Assembly: GCF_018390515.1 (NCBI RefSeq)
Contig: NZ_JAHBBK010000001.1
Span: forward strand, 1,736,001-1,800,000
Length of the DNA stretch: 64,000 bases
Origin: Mucilaginibacter sp. Bleaf8
GTDB taxonomy: Bacteria; Bacteroidota; Bacteroidia; Sphingobacteriales; Sphingobacteriaceae
Direction of reading: 5' to 3'
A model generated the notes under the pieces. The model saw only the letters and a list, made by a program, of their open reading frames with translations. It was not told where the DNA came from and did no database searches. Below are positions 18,241-27,385 of the stretch, in pieces. The translations under genes and the position numbers were made by a program. Positions within the stretch are counted from its first letter, which is position 1, and every line of letters starts with the position of its first letter.

Positions 18241-20841
18241 ATGGATGTTGAACAAATACGCCTGCAACAGCACTATGCCGGGCAGGCCAACTGGCTAAAG
18301 TGGGGACCCTATTTATCTGAACGCCAATGGGGTACTGTACGCGAAGATTACAGTAGTAACGGCGATGCCTGGAACTATCTGCCTCATGATATGGCCCGCA
18401 GCAAAGCTTACCGCTGGGGTGAAGAAGGTATAGCTGGCTTTAGCGACGACAAACAACTACTTTGCGTAAGCCTGGCTTTATGGAACGGCCGCGACCCCAT
18501 TCTGAAAGAACGCCTTTTTGGCCTTACCAATAACGAAGGTAACCACGGTGAGGATGTGAAAGAACTTTACTATTACCTGGATAGCACACCTACGCACAGC
18601 TACTGCAAAATGCTGTACAAATATCCGCAGCAAGCCTTTCCATATAGCTGGCTGGTTGATGAAAATAAACGCCGCGGCAAGCTTGATCCTGAATTTGAAC
18701 TGATTGATACTGGCTTGTTTGACCACGACGCCTATTTTGACGTATTCACCGAATATACCAAGCAGGGCGAAGAGGATATCCTGATCAGGCACACGGTTTA
18801 TAACCGGGGCAATGCCGAAGCTGATATACATGTATTACCCCATATATGGTTTCGCAACACCTGGCTCAAAGAAGGTGTAAAGCCCCAATTGTTTTATCAT
18901 GGTAATAATTGCGTACGCCTGCACTCGGCGGAATTAGGCGATTACTATGCTTACGCTGAAACTGGCGCTCAGCCCTTATTTACCGAGAACGAAACCAATA
19001 CGCAGCGGCTTTACAATGTACCTAATGCCACGCCCTATGTGAAGGACAGCATCAACAACTATGTTGTTCATAATCAACCCACTGGCATTAACCCTAACAA
19101 CCAAGGTACTAAAATGGCCTTTTGGTATAAGTTTACTGTACCTGCCAAAGGCAAAGTAGTTATCCGCTTAAGGCTAAGCCGCCAAAAGCAGGAAGCTGCC
19201 TTTGAAGGGTTTGACGCAATAATAGACCAGCGCCAGGCCGAGGCTGATGCATTTTATACTGAAAAGCAAAAACAGGTAACCAACCATGATGAAAAGCTGG
19301 TACAACGGCAAGCCTGGGCCGGCCTGTTATGGAGCAAGCAGTACTATAACTACAATTTAAAGCAATGGCAGGATGGCGACGCGGGTAACCCGCCACCGCC
19401 ACCCAACAGGCGCAATTCGCGCAACCGCCATTGGATCCATTTTGTGGCCGAAGACATCTTATCAATGCCCGACAAATGGGAATACCCCTGGTTTGCCGCC
19501 TGGGACCTGGCCTTTCACTGTATTGCCTTTGCGCCTGTTGATGCCGAGTTTGCCAAAAAGCAGTTGCGCCTGCTGGTGGGAGCCAACTACATACACCCTA
19601 ACGGACAGCTGCCTGCCTATGAGTGGGATTTTAGCGATGTAAATCCGCCCGTACACGCGCTGGCAGCCTGGCGGGTGTATAAAACAGACCGTGCCGCAAC
19701 AGGTAAAAGCGACACGCTGTTTTTGGAGGAGATCTTTCAGAAATTACTGCTCAATTTTACCTGGTGGGTAAACCGTAAGGATAGTGAAGGGAATAACATT
19801 TTTGAAGGCGGCTTTTTAGGTTTGGACAACATCGGCATTTTTAACCGCAGTGCCCCGGTACCTGGCGGTGGTTTGCTGGAACAAGCCGACGGCACCAGCT
19901 GGATGGCCATGTACGCACTCAACATGATGCGCATAGCCATGGAACTGAGCCTTACCAACCCGGCTTATGAAAGTATGGCCATTAAATTTGCCGAGCACTT
20001 TTTATACATTGCAGGCTCACTGGCCAGCCTGGGTAATAATTCCGGCTTGTGGGACGACGAAGATGGTTTTTATTATGACCTGCTTCGTAGAAGTGATGGC
20101 AGCAGTGATCGGCTGCGCCTGCGTACCATGGTAGGGCTGGTGCCCATGTTTGCCACCATCGTATTTGATGAAGCCAAGTGGGAAAGTTTGCCCGGCCTCA
20201 TTGAGCGGCTTGATTGGTTTATGCGCCAACGCCCTGACCTGGTTGCATTGGTAAGCCGCTGGAAAGACACCCAGGGCGACCAGCAACACTTGTTTTCGCT
20301 GCTGCGTGGACACCGCATGAAACTGTTGCTACGCCGAATGCTGGATGCTGCCGAGTTTTTATCTGATTATGGTATCCGGTCGGTATCTAAAGTGTACGAG
20401 GCAAAGCTGTATGAGTACGAGTTGAACGGCGAGGATTACTCCGTTAAATACCTGCCTGCCGAAAGCGACTCGAGCATGTTTGGCGGCAATAGTAACTGGC
20501 GCGGCCCTATATGGATGCCAATGAACTACCTGCTTATTGAATCGCTTTACCGCTTTCATGAATATTATACTGATGATTTTAAGGTGGAGTACCCAACAGG
20601 CTCGGGGCAATACAGTACGCTGGCTGATATTGCCGGGGCGTTAAGCGGCCGGTTAAAAAACATATTTCTGCGCAACCAACAGGGCGAGCGCCCGGTATTT
20701 GGCGGCCATCCCAAGCTGAACCATGATGAGCATTTCAAAGATTATATTCTGTTTTATGAATACTTTCATGGCGATACGGGTAAAGGCCTCGGTGCAAGCC
20801 ATCAAACCGGCTGGACGGCCCTGATTGCCGTTATGAAATAA
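18241..20841 (+). CDS. GH63-type (alpha/alpha)6 glucosidase
   Basis: An 866-residue cytosolic enzyme without signal peptide. The N-terminal half has the beta-sandwich region found in GH63 relatives of the yeast YMR196W type (NEGNHGEDVKELYYYLDSTP, then NRGNAEADIHVLPHIWFRNTW). The C-terminal half is the (alpha/alpha)6 barrel with KWEYPWFAAWDLAFH near residue 415, whose Asp is the expected general acid. GPIWMPMNYLLIE near 755 and GASHQTGWTALIA at the C-terminus lie at the active site. GH63 enzymes hydrolyse alpha-glucosidic bonds, but the substrate of this subgroup is unclear. An SDR gene follows after 67 nt, forming a likely two-gene unit. Confidence 0.82.
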   Translation: MDVEQIRLQQHYAGQANWLKWGPYLSERQWGTVREDYSSNGDAWNYLPHDMARSKAYRWGEEGIAGFSDDKQLLCVSLALWNGRDPILKERLFGLTNNEGNHGEDVKELYYYLDSTPTHSYCKMLYKYPQQAFPYSWLVDENKRRGKLDPEFELIDTGLFDHDAYFDVFTEYTKQGEEDILIRHTVYNRGNAEADIHVLPHIWFRNTWLKEGVKPQLFYHGNNCVRLHSAELGDYYAYAETGAQPLFTENETNTQRLYNVPNATPYVKDSINNYVVHNQPTGINPNNQGTKMAFWYKFTVPAKGKVVIRLRLSRQKQEAAFEGFDAIIDQRQAEADAFYTEKQKQVTNHDEKLVQRQAWAGLLWSKQYYNYNLKQWQDGDAGNPPPPPNRRNSRNRHWIHFVAEDILSMPDKWEYPWFAAWDLAFHCIAFAPVDAEFAKKQLRLLVGANYIHPNGQLPAYEWDFSDVNPPVHALAAWRVYKTDRAATGKSDTLFLEEIFQKLLLNFTWWVNRKDSEGNNIFEGGFLGLDNIGIFNRSAPVPGGGLLEQADGTSWMAMYALNMMRIAMELSLTNPAYESMAIKFAEHFLYIAGSLASLGNNSGLWDDEDGFYYDLLRRSDGSSDRLRLRTMVGLVPMFATIVFDEAKWESLPGLIERLDWFMRQRPDLVALVSRWKDTQGDQQHLFSLLRGHRMKLLLRRMLDAAEFLSDYGIRSVSKVYEAKLYEYELNGEDYSVKYLPAESDSSMFGGNSNWRGPIWMPMNYLLIESLYRFHEYYTDDFKVEYPTGSGQYSTLADIAGALSGRLKNIFLRNQQGERPVFGGHPKLNHDEHFKDYILFYEYFHGDTGKGLGASHQTGWTALIAVMK

Positions 20842-20908
20842 AAATTTAACTGTGCAGCAAACCAATAGCGTATTGGGTGTTTAATTGATAACAGAAATAT
20901 CAATCACT

Positions 20909-21682
20909 ATGAATCGTTTTGAAAACAAAGTGGCTTTAGTTACCGGCAGCACCCAGGGCATCGGCGCAGCCTGCGCTATCCGTTTAGCATCTGATGGTGC
21001 TGACATTATATTAAACGGACACTCGGAACTGGACGAGCGCGGCGAAGAACTGATTAAGCAAATAACTGATATGGGCAGACGCGCTACTTACCTGCAAGCT
21101 GATGTAAGTAAAGTAACCGATGTAACCAAATTGATAAACGACGCTGTTGCCTCCTTTGGCCAGCTGGATATACTGGTGAACAATGCGGGAGTGGAAAAGA
21201 ACCACGATTTTTGGGACGTAACAGAGGAAGATTACGACTTTGTAATGGACACCAACTTGAAAGGCGTATTTTTTGGCATACAGGCTTTTGTGAAGTACTG
21301 CATGAAAGAAAAACGTAGTGGTGTAATAATCAATATGAGTTCGGTACACGAAGAAATTGTGTTTCCGCACTTCGCAGCTTATTGTACCAGCAAGGGCGGC
21401 TTAAAAATGCTTACCCGCAACCTGGCTACCGAACTGGCCCCGTTTAATATCAGGGTAAACAACGTGGCTCCCGGCGCCATCTCAACACCTATCAATAAAA
21501 AGCTGGAAGAAGATCCTGAACTGATGGAAAATGTACTGAAAAACATTCCACTACGCAAAATGGGCAAACCTGAAGATGTGGCCGGACTGGTAGCCTTCCT
21601 GGCGTCGGACGATGCCACTTATATTACCGGTTCTACCTACTTTGTAGATGGTGGGTTAACTTATCATTACGAGGAACAATAA
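20909..21682 (+). CDS. SDR-family oxidoreductase (glucose 1-dehydrogenase-like)
   Basis: A 257-residue classical short-chain dehydrogenase. I start it at ATG 20909 (MNRFENKVALVTGS); the longer frame depends on a TTG at 20885. The cofactor motif TGSTQGIG, the NNAG motif, catalytic Ser in INMSSVHEE, and YCTSKGG with the Tyr and Lys are all in order. PGAISTPIN and YITGSTYFVDGG complete the fold. The pattern fits glucose 1-dehydrogenase-type SDRs. Being next to a GH63 glucosidase, it could act on the released sugar; this is inference. Confidence 0.85.
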   Translation: MNRFENKVALVTGSTQGIGAACAIRLASDGADIILNGHSELDERGEELIKQITDMGRRATYLQADVSKVTDVTKLINDAVASFGQLDILVNNAGVEKNHDFWDVTEEDYDFVMDTNLKGVFFGIQAFVKYCMKEKRSGVIINMSSVHEEIVFPHFAAYCTSKGGLKMLTRNLATELAPFNIRVNNVAPGAISTPINKKLEEDPELMENVLKNIPLRKMGKPEDVAGLVAFLASDDATYITGSTYFVDGGLTYHYEEQ

Positions 21683-21689
21683 TTTAACT

Positions 21690-21731
21690 ATAGCCTGTGC
21701 AGGTAAACACTATATTACTTGCACAGGCTAT
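21690..21731. terminator. Bidirectional hairpin terminator
   Basis: ATAGCCTGTGCA (21690-21701) pairs with its complement at 21720-21731. It lies between the SDR gene and the convergent MocA-like gene, whose stop codon (21730-21728) sits inside the right arm. Confidence 0.75.
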
Positions 21732-22315
21732 TTATCATCTTCTTGAAGTTTGCGATAGTCTTCCGGGGTATCGATATCAATACTGCCTTCGGGAAATGGA
21801 ATTACTGTAACCTGCTGATGATATTTCATCAGTAACTTCTTAGCTCCCTCCTGCCCTTTTAGCACCAATAAGTCGTCAAAATACGCGTTACCAAACAGCA
21901 CCGGCGCACCTAAGGTGCCCTGGTAAGCACAGGCTATTATACTCTTTTCGTCAACTTGGGCTGTAATCATTCGGCTTAGCAAATCTGTGCTTACAAATGG
22001 CTGATCACAAAGCATCAATATGGCGCTTTTTACCTGTGCCCCTTCGATTTGTAAAGCTTTAATACCGGAATGAATAGATGAGGCCATGCCTTGCTGCCAG
22101 TCCTTATTTAAAACTTGTTGTACAGGCTCAACAGCAATATCATTTTGTATTTGTTCTGCGTTGGCACCTAACACAACTATTACTTGGTTAGCTTTACTAT
22201 GGGCTGCAGCTTTCACTGCATTTGCTAACAGCGTACTCCCTTCATAAACCAGTTGTTGCTTTGGCTGCCCCATGCGTGATGAGGAACCTGCAGCGAGAAT
22301 TATAATAGCAGTCAT
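21728..22315 (-). CDS. MocA-like nucleotidyltransferase
   Basis: A 195-residue enzyme of the molybdenum-cofactor cytidylyltransferase type. The nucleotide loop LAAGSSSRMGQPKQ is at residues 7-20, MLCDQP near 100 is the metal-binding motif, and DIDTPEDYRKL near the C-terminus is also typical. Such enzymes add CMP to molybdopterin for xanthine-dehydrogenase-family enzymes. Its ATG overlaps the TGA stop of the XdhC gene by four bases (ATGA), so the pair is translationally coupled. The molybdenum hydroxylase they would serve is not in this window. Confidence 0.85.
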   Translation of the reverse strand: MTAIIILAAGSSSRMGQPKQQLVYEGSTLLANAVKAAAHSKANQVIVVLGANAEQIQNDIAVEPVQQVLNKDWQQGMASSIHSGIKALQIEGAQVKSAILMLCDQPFVSTDLLSRMITAQVDEKSIIACAYQGTLGAPVLFGNAYFDDLLVLKGQEGAKKLLMKYHQQVTVIPFPEGSIDIDTPEDYRKLQEDDK

Positions 22316-23481
22316 ACTGCTTGATCTTGGCTGGTCGATGTTTCCTCTGCTACTTCATGGGGCAGATCCTGATGCATGGCGGCATTTCGCTTACGCAAGG
22401 ATTGGCCATCTTTACGCTGCAATACTGCCTGAATTTCGGATACTATGGATAGGGCTATCTCCTCCGGTGTTTCGGCACCAATGTCTAAACCGGTAGGCCC
22501 ATAAATACTTTCCAGTTGTGCTGGCGTAATTACCTGTCCTTCATCCTGCAATTCATCCAGCATGCGTTGCAGTTTCTTTTTCGGCCCCAAGCTGCCTACA
22601 TAGGTTAACTGCAGGGGCAACAATTGGCGCAGCATCGCCAGATCGTAATTGTAATTGTGCGTCATGAGCACAACAGCCGTACGACTATCCATGTGCAATT
22701 GCTTTAGCGCCTCATCGGCCTTGGCCAACAGCATTTTTTTAGCTGATGGAAAACGGGCAGCTACGGCATAATTAGCCCGGCCATCAACCACCGTAATATG
22801 CCAACCTAAAACGGCAGCCATTTGTACCAGCGGTATGGCATCATTACCCGCACCAAAAACAATAAGCAATACGGCAGGTTTCAATAATTCTATAAATCCA
22901 GTCAACTCTTTATCAGCAGCATAGGTTTTATTAACCGATTTGCCAGACCGCAATACGGCAGCAGCATCTTCTTCAATCACGTTGTTGAGCTCGGTAATTT
23001 CGCATAAGTTCAAATGTTCTTCATCACTATAAAACAAACAGGTACCCGGCTGTGCCCCCTTTCGATCAGTTAACGAGAACAGGGTAACCACCACTGCGTT
23101 TTGCCGTTTACGCAAAAACTTTTTAAACAGATTAATTGGATGATGAGGCTTATCAGCAAAGATGGGCTCAATCAGGATGTGTATAATACCGTTGCAGCCC
23201 AGTCCTACGCCTAACTTGGCATCGTCATCATCGGTGGTATCATAAGTTACCAGCATGGGTTGCTGCTGCGCCATTACCAACCGGGCTTTGCGCAGGGCAT
23301 CTCCTTCCAAACAGCCGCCGCTAATTGCACCGGTCAGCTGGCCGTCTTCAGTAACCAGCATGCGGGCTCCGGCCCGCCGGTATGAGGAGCCTTCAACCTG
23401 CACTACGGTAGCCAAAGCGGTTTGCAGGCCCTGCTGCTGCGCAACATCAAAAGCCCGTACAATATCTTCCAGTTCTTTCAT
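22312..23481 (-). CDS. XdhC/CoxI family molybdoenzyme maturation factor
   Basis: A 389-residue protein, started at ATG 23481 because the longer frame uses a TTG. The N-terminal XdhC/CoxI domain shows TVVQVEGSSYRRAGARMLV and GAISGGCLEGDALRKA, and the later LGCNGIIHILIEP segment belongs to the same region. The C-terminal XdhC Rossmann domain shows VFGAGNDAIPLVQMAA and AVVLMTHNYNYDLAML. Family members bind molybdenum cofactor and insert it, sulfurated, into xanthine dehydrogenase or CO dehydrogenase-type enzymes. It is coupled to the MocA-like gene. Confidence 0.88.
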   Translation of the reverse strand: MKELEDIVRAFDVAQQQGLQTALATVVQVEGSSYRRAGARMLVTEDGQLTGAISGGCLEGDALRKARLVMAQQQPMLVTYDTTDDDDAKLGVGLGCNGIIHILIEPIFADKPHHPINLFKKFLRKRQNAVVVTLFSLTDRKGAQPGTCLFYSDEEHLNLCEITELNNVIEEDAAAVLRSGKSVNKTYAADKELTGFIELLKPAVLLIVFGAGNDAIPLVQMAAVLGWHITVVDGRANYAVAARFPSAKKMLLAKADEALKQLHMDSRTAVVLMTHNYNYDLAMLRQLLPLQLTYVGSLGPKKKLQRMLDELQDEGQVITPAQLESIYGPTGLDIGAETPEEIALSIVSEIQAVLQRKDGQSLRKRNAAMHQDLPHEVAEETSTSQDQAV

Positions 23482-23649
23482 AAGCGATGTGTATACAACA
23501 ATAAAAAGCAACTAAGGTTGAGTTATCCTTAGCGGGCATACAAGAATATCACATATTCAACTCAATATCATAATTAAATCTATAAACAACTACATTCCCA
23601 AAATCTGTTAGCTTAGTACCGTTCAAAATCATTCGCACACCCCAAATAT

Positions 23650-24648
23650 ATGTCGTTAAAAGGCGCCGTTAAACACGGCAAAAAATTTCAGAACCTGATA
23701 CATACCGATCCCGGCGGGCTTAATATTATGCTGCCCATTTTACGGGAATACCTTACCAACAAGGCAGAAAACACGCCCAAAAACCCCATCGGCCCTTTCA
23801 CCACCGATGCCGCTGTATACCAAACGCCGCCAGCCAGCGGACTGCGTGTTACCTGGATGGGGCACTCCAGCCTGCTGATAGAAATTGACGGCAAACGCCT
23901 CCTTACCGACCCAGTTTGGAGCAGCCGTGCATCCTTCACCCAGCTGGCTGGCCCCAAGCGCTTTTACCCGGCGCCACTGGCCCTGGCCGATTTGCCGCCG
24001 CTGGACGGTATACTGATCTCGCACGATCATTATGACCACTTTGATGAAAACACTATTCGCGCACTGGCACCTGAAAATATACCGTTCTACTGCTCATTAG
24101 GCGTGGGGCAGTACTTGGAAGCCTGGGGCGTGGCCAAACACCTCATCCATGAAATGGATTGGGGCGATGTGGATCAATTAGGTACCGATTTTACCATCAC
24201 CACGGCTCCGGCGCGCCACTTTGCCGGCCGCAGTTTAGGCAACCGTAATGAAACGCTCTGGTCATCATTTGTATTGAAAGGTCCGAAGCATAATGTTTAC
24301 TTTGGTGCCGATTCGGGTTGGTTCGATACATTTTATGAGATTGGCGAGGCTTATGGCCCCTTTGACCTGACCATACTGGAAATTGGCGCCTACGGCAAAT
24401 ACTGGCCCGATATACACATGGGCCCCGCCAATGCCACACAAGCGCACCTCGCTTTAAATGGCAAGCAAATGATGCCAATCCACTGGGCCACTTTTAACCT
24501 GGCCCCGCATGCCTGGTACGAGCCTATTGAGAAATTACTGCCCCTAGCCGATGAAAAGCAAATTACCCTATTTGTACCCGAACCCGGCCTGCCCACCGAA
24601 GTAACCGGCGAGCAGTTGAATTCGGGCTGGTGGAAGAAGTATAGGTAG
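23650..24648 (+). CDS. MBL-fold metal-dependent hydrolase (UlaG/NAPE-PLD-like)
   Basis: A 332-residue metallo-beta-lactamase-fold protein with no signal peptide. Features are WMGHSSLLIEIDGKRLLTDP near residue 72, the metal motif SHDHYDH (HxHxDH) near 120, APARHFAGR near 183 and FGADSGWF near 217. The order fits the COG2220 group, which includes UlaG lactonase and N-acyl-phosphatidylethanolamine phospholipase D. The closing HMGPANATQAH and PIHWATFNLAPHAW are typical of the NAPE-PLD-like branch. The physiological substrate is unknown. Confidence 0.85.
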   Translation: MSLKGAVKHGKKFQNLIHTDPGGLNIMLPILREYLTNKAENTPKNPIGPFTTDAAVYQTPPASGLRVTWMGHSSLLIEIDGKRLLTDPVWSSRASFTQLAGPKRFYPAPLALADLPPLDGILISHDHYDHFDENTIRALAPENIPFYCSLGVGQYLEAWGVAKHLIHEMDWGDVDQLGTDFTITTAPARHFAGRSLGNRNETLWSSFVLKGPKHNVYFGADSGWFDTFYEIGEAYGPFDLTILEIGAYGKYWPDIHMGPANATQAHLALNGKQMMPIHWATFNLAPHAWYEPIEKLLPLADEKQITLFVPEPGLPTEVTGEQLNSGWWKKYR

Positions 24649-24651
24649 ATA

Positions 24652-24836
24652 GCCCCAAACCCTCCCCGGCAGGGAGGGCTTAAAACACTTGTCCTCTTGT
24701 ATTAGCGATGAAGAAGGTGACCTATGGTCAGTTATCTGCATCTCTAATATAAGAGGACATTTTTATAATACCAATTTGTAACTATGTGTATGCATAGCAA
24801 AAGCCCTCCCCTGCCGGGGAGGGTTTAGGTGGGGCT
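24652..24836. repeat. Long imperfect palindrome, MITE- or REP-like
   Basis: The 185-nt gap between the convergent MBL and PoxB genes folds back on itself. Outer arms are about 24652-24681 and 24800-24836 (blocks AAACCCTCCCCGGCAGGGAGG and complement, small indels). Inner arms are 24691-24705 and 24744-24758 with one mismatch, and the centre is GACC-TAT-GGTC. It can end transcripts from both sides, yet it is much longer than a normal terminator. Confidence 0.7.
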
Positions 24837-24839
24837 ACT

Positions 24840-26579
24840 TTACAACACCTCTTTAATATGCTTATAGTTCGATTTAATGGTGTCCCACACCTCGCCCATC
24901 TGACCGTTCAGTATCAGTTTGGACATGGCTAATGACATACCGGCCATTTGCCCAAACTCTACTTTTGGCGGCATGGCCAAAGCATTGGGGTCGGTAAGCA
25001 CCTCGATCAGCACGGGGCCATTGTACAAAAATGCCTCGCGCAAGGCCTGCTCCACCTGATCTGGATCGTTTACTTTAACACCTTTAATTCCCATCGCCTG
25101 TGCAACCAGTGCAAAATCGGGGTTCTGCATATCGGTTTGCCAATCGGGCAGCCCGGCAACTTCCATTTCCAATTTTACCATACCCAACGAGCGATTGTTG
25201 AATACCACGATTTTGACAGGCAGTTTGTATTGAACAATGGTCGACAAATCGCCCAGCAGCATAGACAAGCCACCATCGCCAGCCAGAGCGATTACCTGCC
25301 TGTCGGGACAAGCCAGCGCTGCCCCTATGGCCTGCGGCATAGCATTGGCCATAGAGCCGTGATTGAATGACCCAATCATGCGGCGCTGACCGGTACCTCG
25401 AATATAACGTGCGCCCCAAACGCAGCACATACCTGTATCAACTGTAAAAATGGCATCCTGATTGGCTAACCTATCGATGGTATTAGCCACAAACTCGGGG
25501 TGAATGCTATTTTGGGTTCCTTTATCGCTTACATAAGTTTGCAAGTTTTCTTTAACGTGGGCATATAATTTAAGCTGCCCCTGTAAAAAGTCATCATCCG
25601 TTTTTTGTGGGATGAGTGGTAACAGCGCCTGCAGGGTATCTTCCACCTTGCCGCACAACCCCACATCCACCTTAGCACGGCGGCCTATACGCTCCGGCTT
25701 TATATCTATCTGCACAATTTTGCAGTCCTTTGGCATAAATTGCTCATACGGAAAATCGGTACCCAGCAAAATCAGCAAATCCGCCTCGTGCATGCTGTGA
25801 TAAGCCGATGGCAAGCCCAGCAGACCTGTCATCCCAATTTCGTTCGGGTTATCATGCTGCACAAACATCTTTCCGCGGAATGAATAGCCCACCGGTGCAT
25901 GTATGCGCTGCGATAGCTCCACCACCTCGTTGTGCGCGTTGGCACAGCCTATCCCGCAAAATATGGTGACTTTTTCGTTCTCATTTATCAACGCTGCCAG
26001 GTTATGCAGATCGCGGTCGGACGGACGAATAACCGGCTCCGAGAAATAGTTACGCGTAGCAGATGGCGTTTCTACCGCATCCATCTCGGTAACATCACCA
26101 GGCAGACCCACTACCGATACGCCCTTTTTACTGATGGCATGTTGTATACCGGCTTGCAACATGCGGGGCAGTTGGGCCGGGGTAACAGCTATCTGGTTGT
26201 AATGGCTGCAATCGTCAAACAGCTTTATGGTGTTGGTTTCCTGAAAGTACTCCGTACCATACTGGTGCGACGGACAGGTTGAGGCCAGCGCAATAACCGG
26301 CGCGCCCGAGCGGTGGGCATCATACAACCCGTTTATCAGGTGCACGTGGCCTGGTCCGCTACTACCTGCGCAGCAGGCAATACCCAGTAGTTCGGCCTCG
26401 GCAGCTGCGGCATAGGCACCGGCCTCCTCGTGCCTTACGTGTACCCATTGTATCTGGTTATCGCTGCGCCTTACCGCATCATTTACATGATTTAAACTAT
26501 CTCCCGTTACCGCATATATTCTTTTTACGCCGGCATCAATGAGCATTTCCACTACCTGCTCCGCTACTTTTTTTGCCAT
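24840..26579 (-). CDS. poxB: Pyruvate:quinone oxidoreductase (pyruvate oxidase), ThDP-dependent
   Basis: A 579-residue thiamine-diphosphate flavoenzyme. Colinear similarity to E. coli PoxB as I recall it is strong: GVKRIYAVTGDSLN, RHEEAGAYAAAAEA (catalytic Glu), GPGHVHLINGLYD, YFQET, GVSVVGLPGDV, IDIKPERIG, GSFNHGSMANAMPQAIGAA and the GDGG...NN ThDP motif near residue 440. PoxB oxidises pyruvate to acetate and CO2 and passes electrons to the quinone pool at the membrane. The E. coli C-terminal membrane-binding tail is not obviously preserved. It is monocistronic, with the long palindrome behind its stop. Confidence 0.85.
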   Translation of the reverse strand: MAKKVAEQVVEMLIDAGVKRIYAVTGDSLNHVNDAVRRSDNQIQWVHVRHEEAGAYAAAAEAELLGIACCAGSSGPGHVHLINGLYDAHRSGAPVIALASTCPSHQYGTEYFQETNTIKLFDDCSHYNQIAVTPAQLPRMLQAGIQHAISKKGVSVVGLPGDVTEMDAVETPSATRNYFSEPVIRPSDRDLHNLAALINENEKVTIFCGIGCANAHNEVVELSQRIHAPVGYSFRGKMFVQHDNPNEIGMTGLLGLPSAYHSMHEADLLILLGTDFPYEQFMPKDCKIVQIDIKPERIGRRAKVDVGLCGKVEDTLQALLPLIPQKTDDDFLQGQLKLYAHVKENLQTYVSDKGTQNSIHPEFVANTIDRLANQDAIFTVDTGMCCVWGARYIRGTGQRRMIGSFNHGSMANAMPQAIGAALACPDRQVIALAGDGGLSMLLGDLSTIVQYKLPVKIVVFNNRSLGMVKLEMEVAGLPDWQTDMQNPDFALVAQAMGIKGVKVNDPDQVEQALREAFLYNGPVLIEVLTDPNALAMPPKVEFGQMAGMSLAMSKLILNGQMGEVWDTIKSNYKHIKEVL

Positions 26580-26672
26580 ACTATTTCTGGTTAATGTTTA
26601 CTGTGTTTAAATCATAACCTGATTAAAAAGAGGCTGTTTTTATTTATTAAACAAAGGATACCTTTATTACAA

Positions 26673-27385
26673 ATGGGTGAGGAAATTAAAAACGTTCAGC
26701 TGAAATTTTCGTGTCCGGCCAACTGGGATAACATTCTTGATTCTGAAGGCGGCCGGTACTGCGATACATGCCAGAAAAAGGTATACGATTTTACAAACAG
26801 CAAAGCTGAAGAGTTTCAGCTTTGCTGGCCGAGAAACAACATGGCGTGTGCGGCCGCTTTACGCGTGAACAAATGCACGTGCAACCTGTAGTGTTGCCGC
26901 TTTGGAAAAAATGGCTATCGGCAGCAATGGTGCTGATAGGGTTTAATTATTGGGGAGGTAAGGCCGTTGCACAACATAAAAAGATAGACAAGGCTGCGTA
27001 CAACATACAAAGCCAAACAAAATTTGAAAAATTTATTACAGGTGAAGTTCAGACCAATGATTCTTCTCGCAAACCATCAACTAATCAAATTTTCAGCGGT
27101 GCTGACGTTGATCATGAGCCTGAATTTCCAGGAGGCATAAGTCGATTTTACTCATTTATAGCCAATGGTCTACATATTAAAGAAGACTTTTCAGGAAGGA
27201 TTATTGCAAGTTTTGTTGTAGAAAAAAAAGGAAATTTAGCAAATTGCCAAATTGAGAAAGGAGGTCCTCCTTCTATAAATCAGGAAGTGTTAAAACTAAT
27301 CAGCACATCCCCTCAATGGAAGCCTGTAATACGTAAAGGCAAGAAAGTAAGAGTTCAATATTATGTACCAATAATTATCAATTAA
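26673..27385 (+). pseudogene. TonB-C-terminal-domain protein, frameshifted
   Basis: Two overlapping frames read as one gene split by a single missing base near 26819-26820. Frame 1 encodes LKFSCPANWDNILDSEGGRYCDTCQKKVYDFTN, the N-terminal Cys-rich part of a Bacteroidota family, and is then lost. Frame 2 picks up exactly there with LLAEKQHGVCGRFTREQ, the expected continuation. A transmembrane segment (WLSAAMVLIGFNYWGG) and a TonB C-terminal domain (PEFPGGISRFYSFIANGL to the end) follow. Intact relatives are likely periplasm-spanning energy transducers or signalling proteins. The frameshift may be a real mutation or a sequencing error; no slippery site is evident. Confidence 0.7.

Noticed and set aside
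18478-20865. Several opposite-strand frames inside the GH63 gene
   Set aside because: They overlap a strong, motif-supported gene and show no domain of their own.
26673-26891. 72-codon frame as an independent gene
   Set aside because: It continues exactly into the TonB-domain frame if one base is restored, so it is one broken gene.
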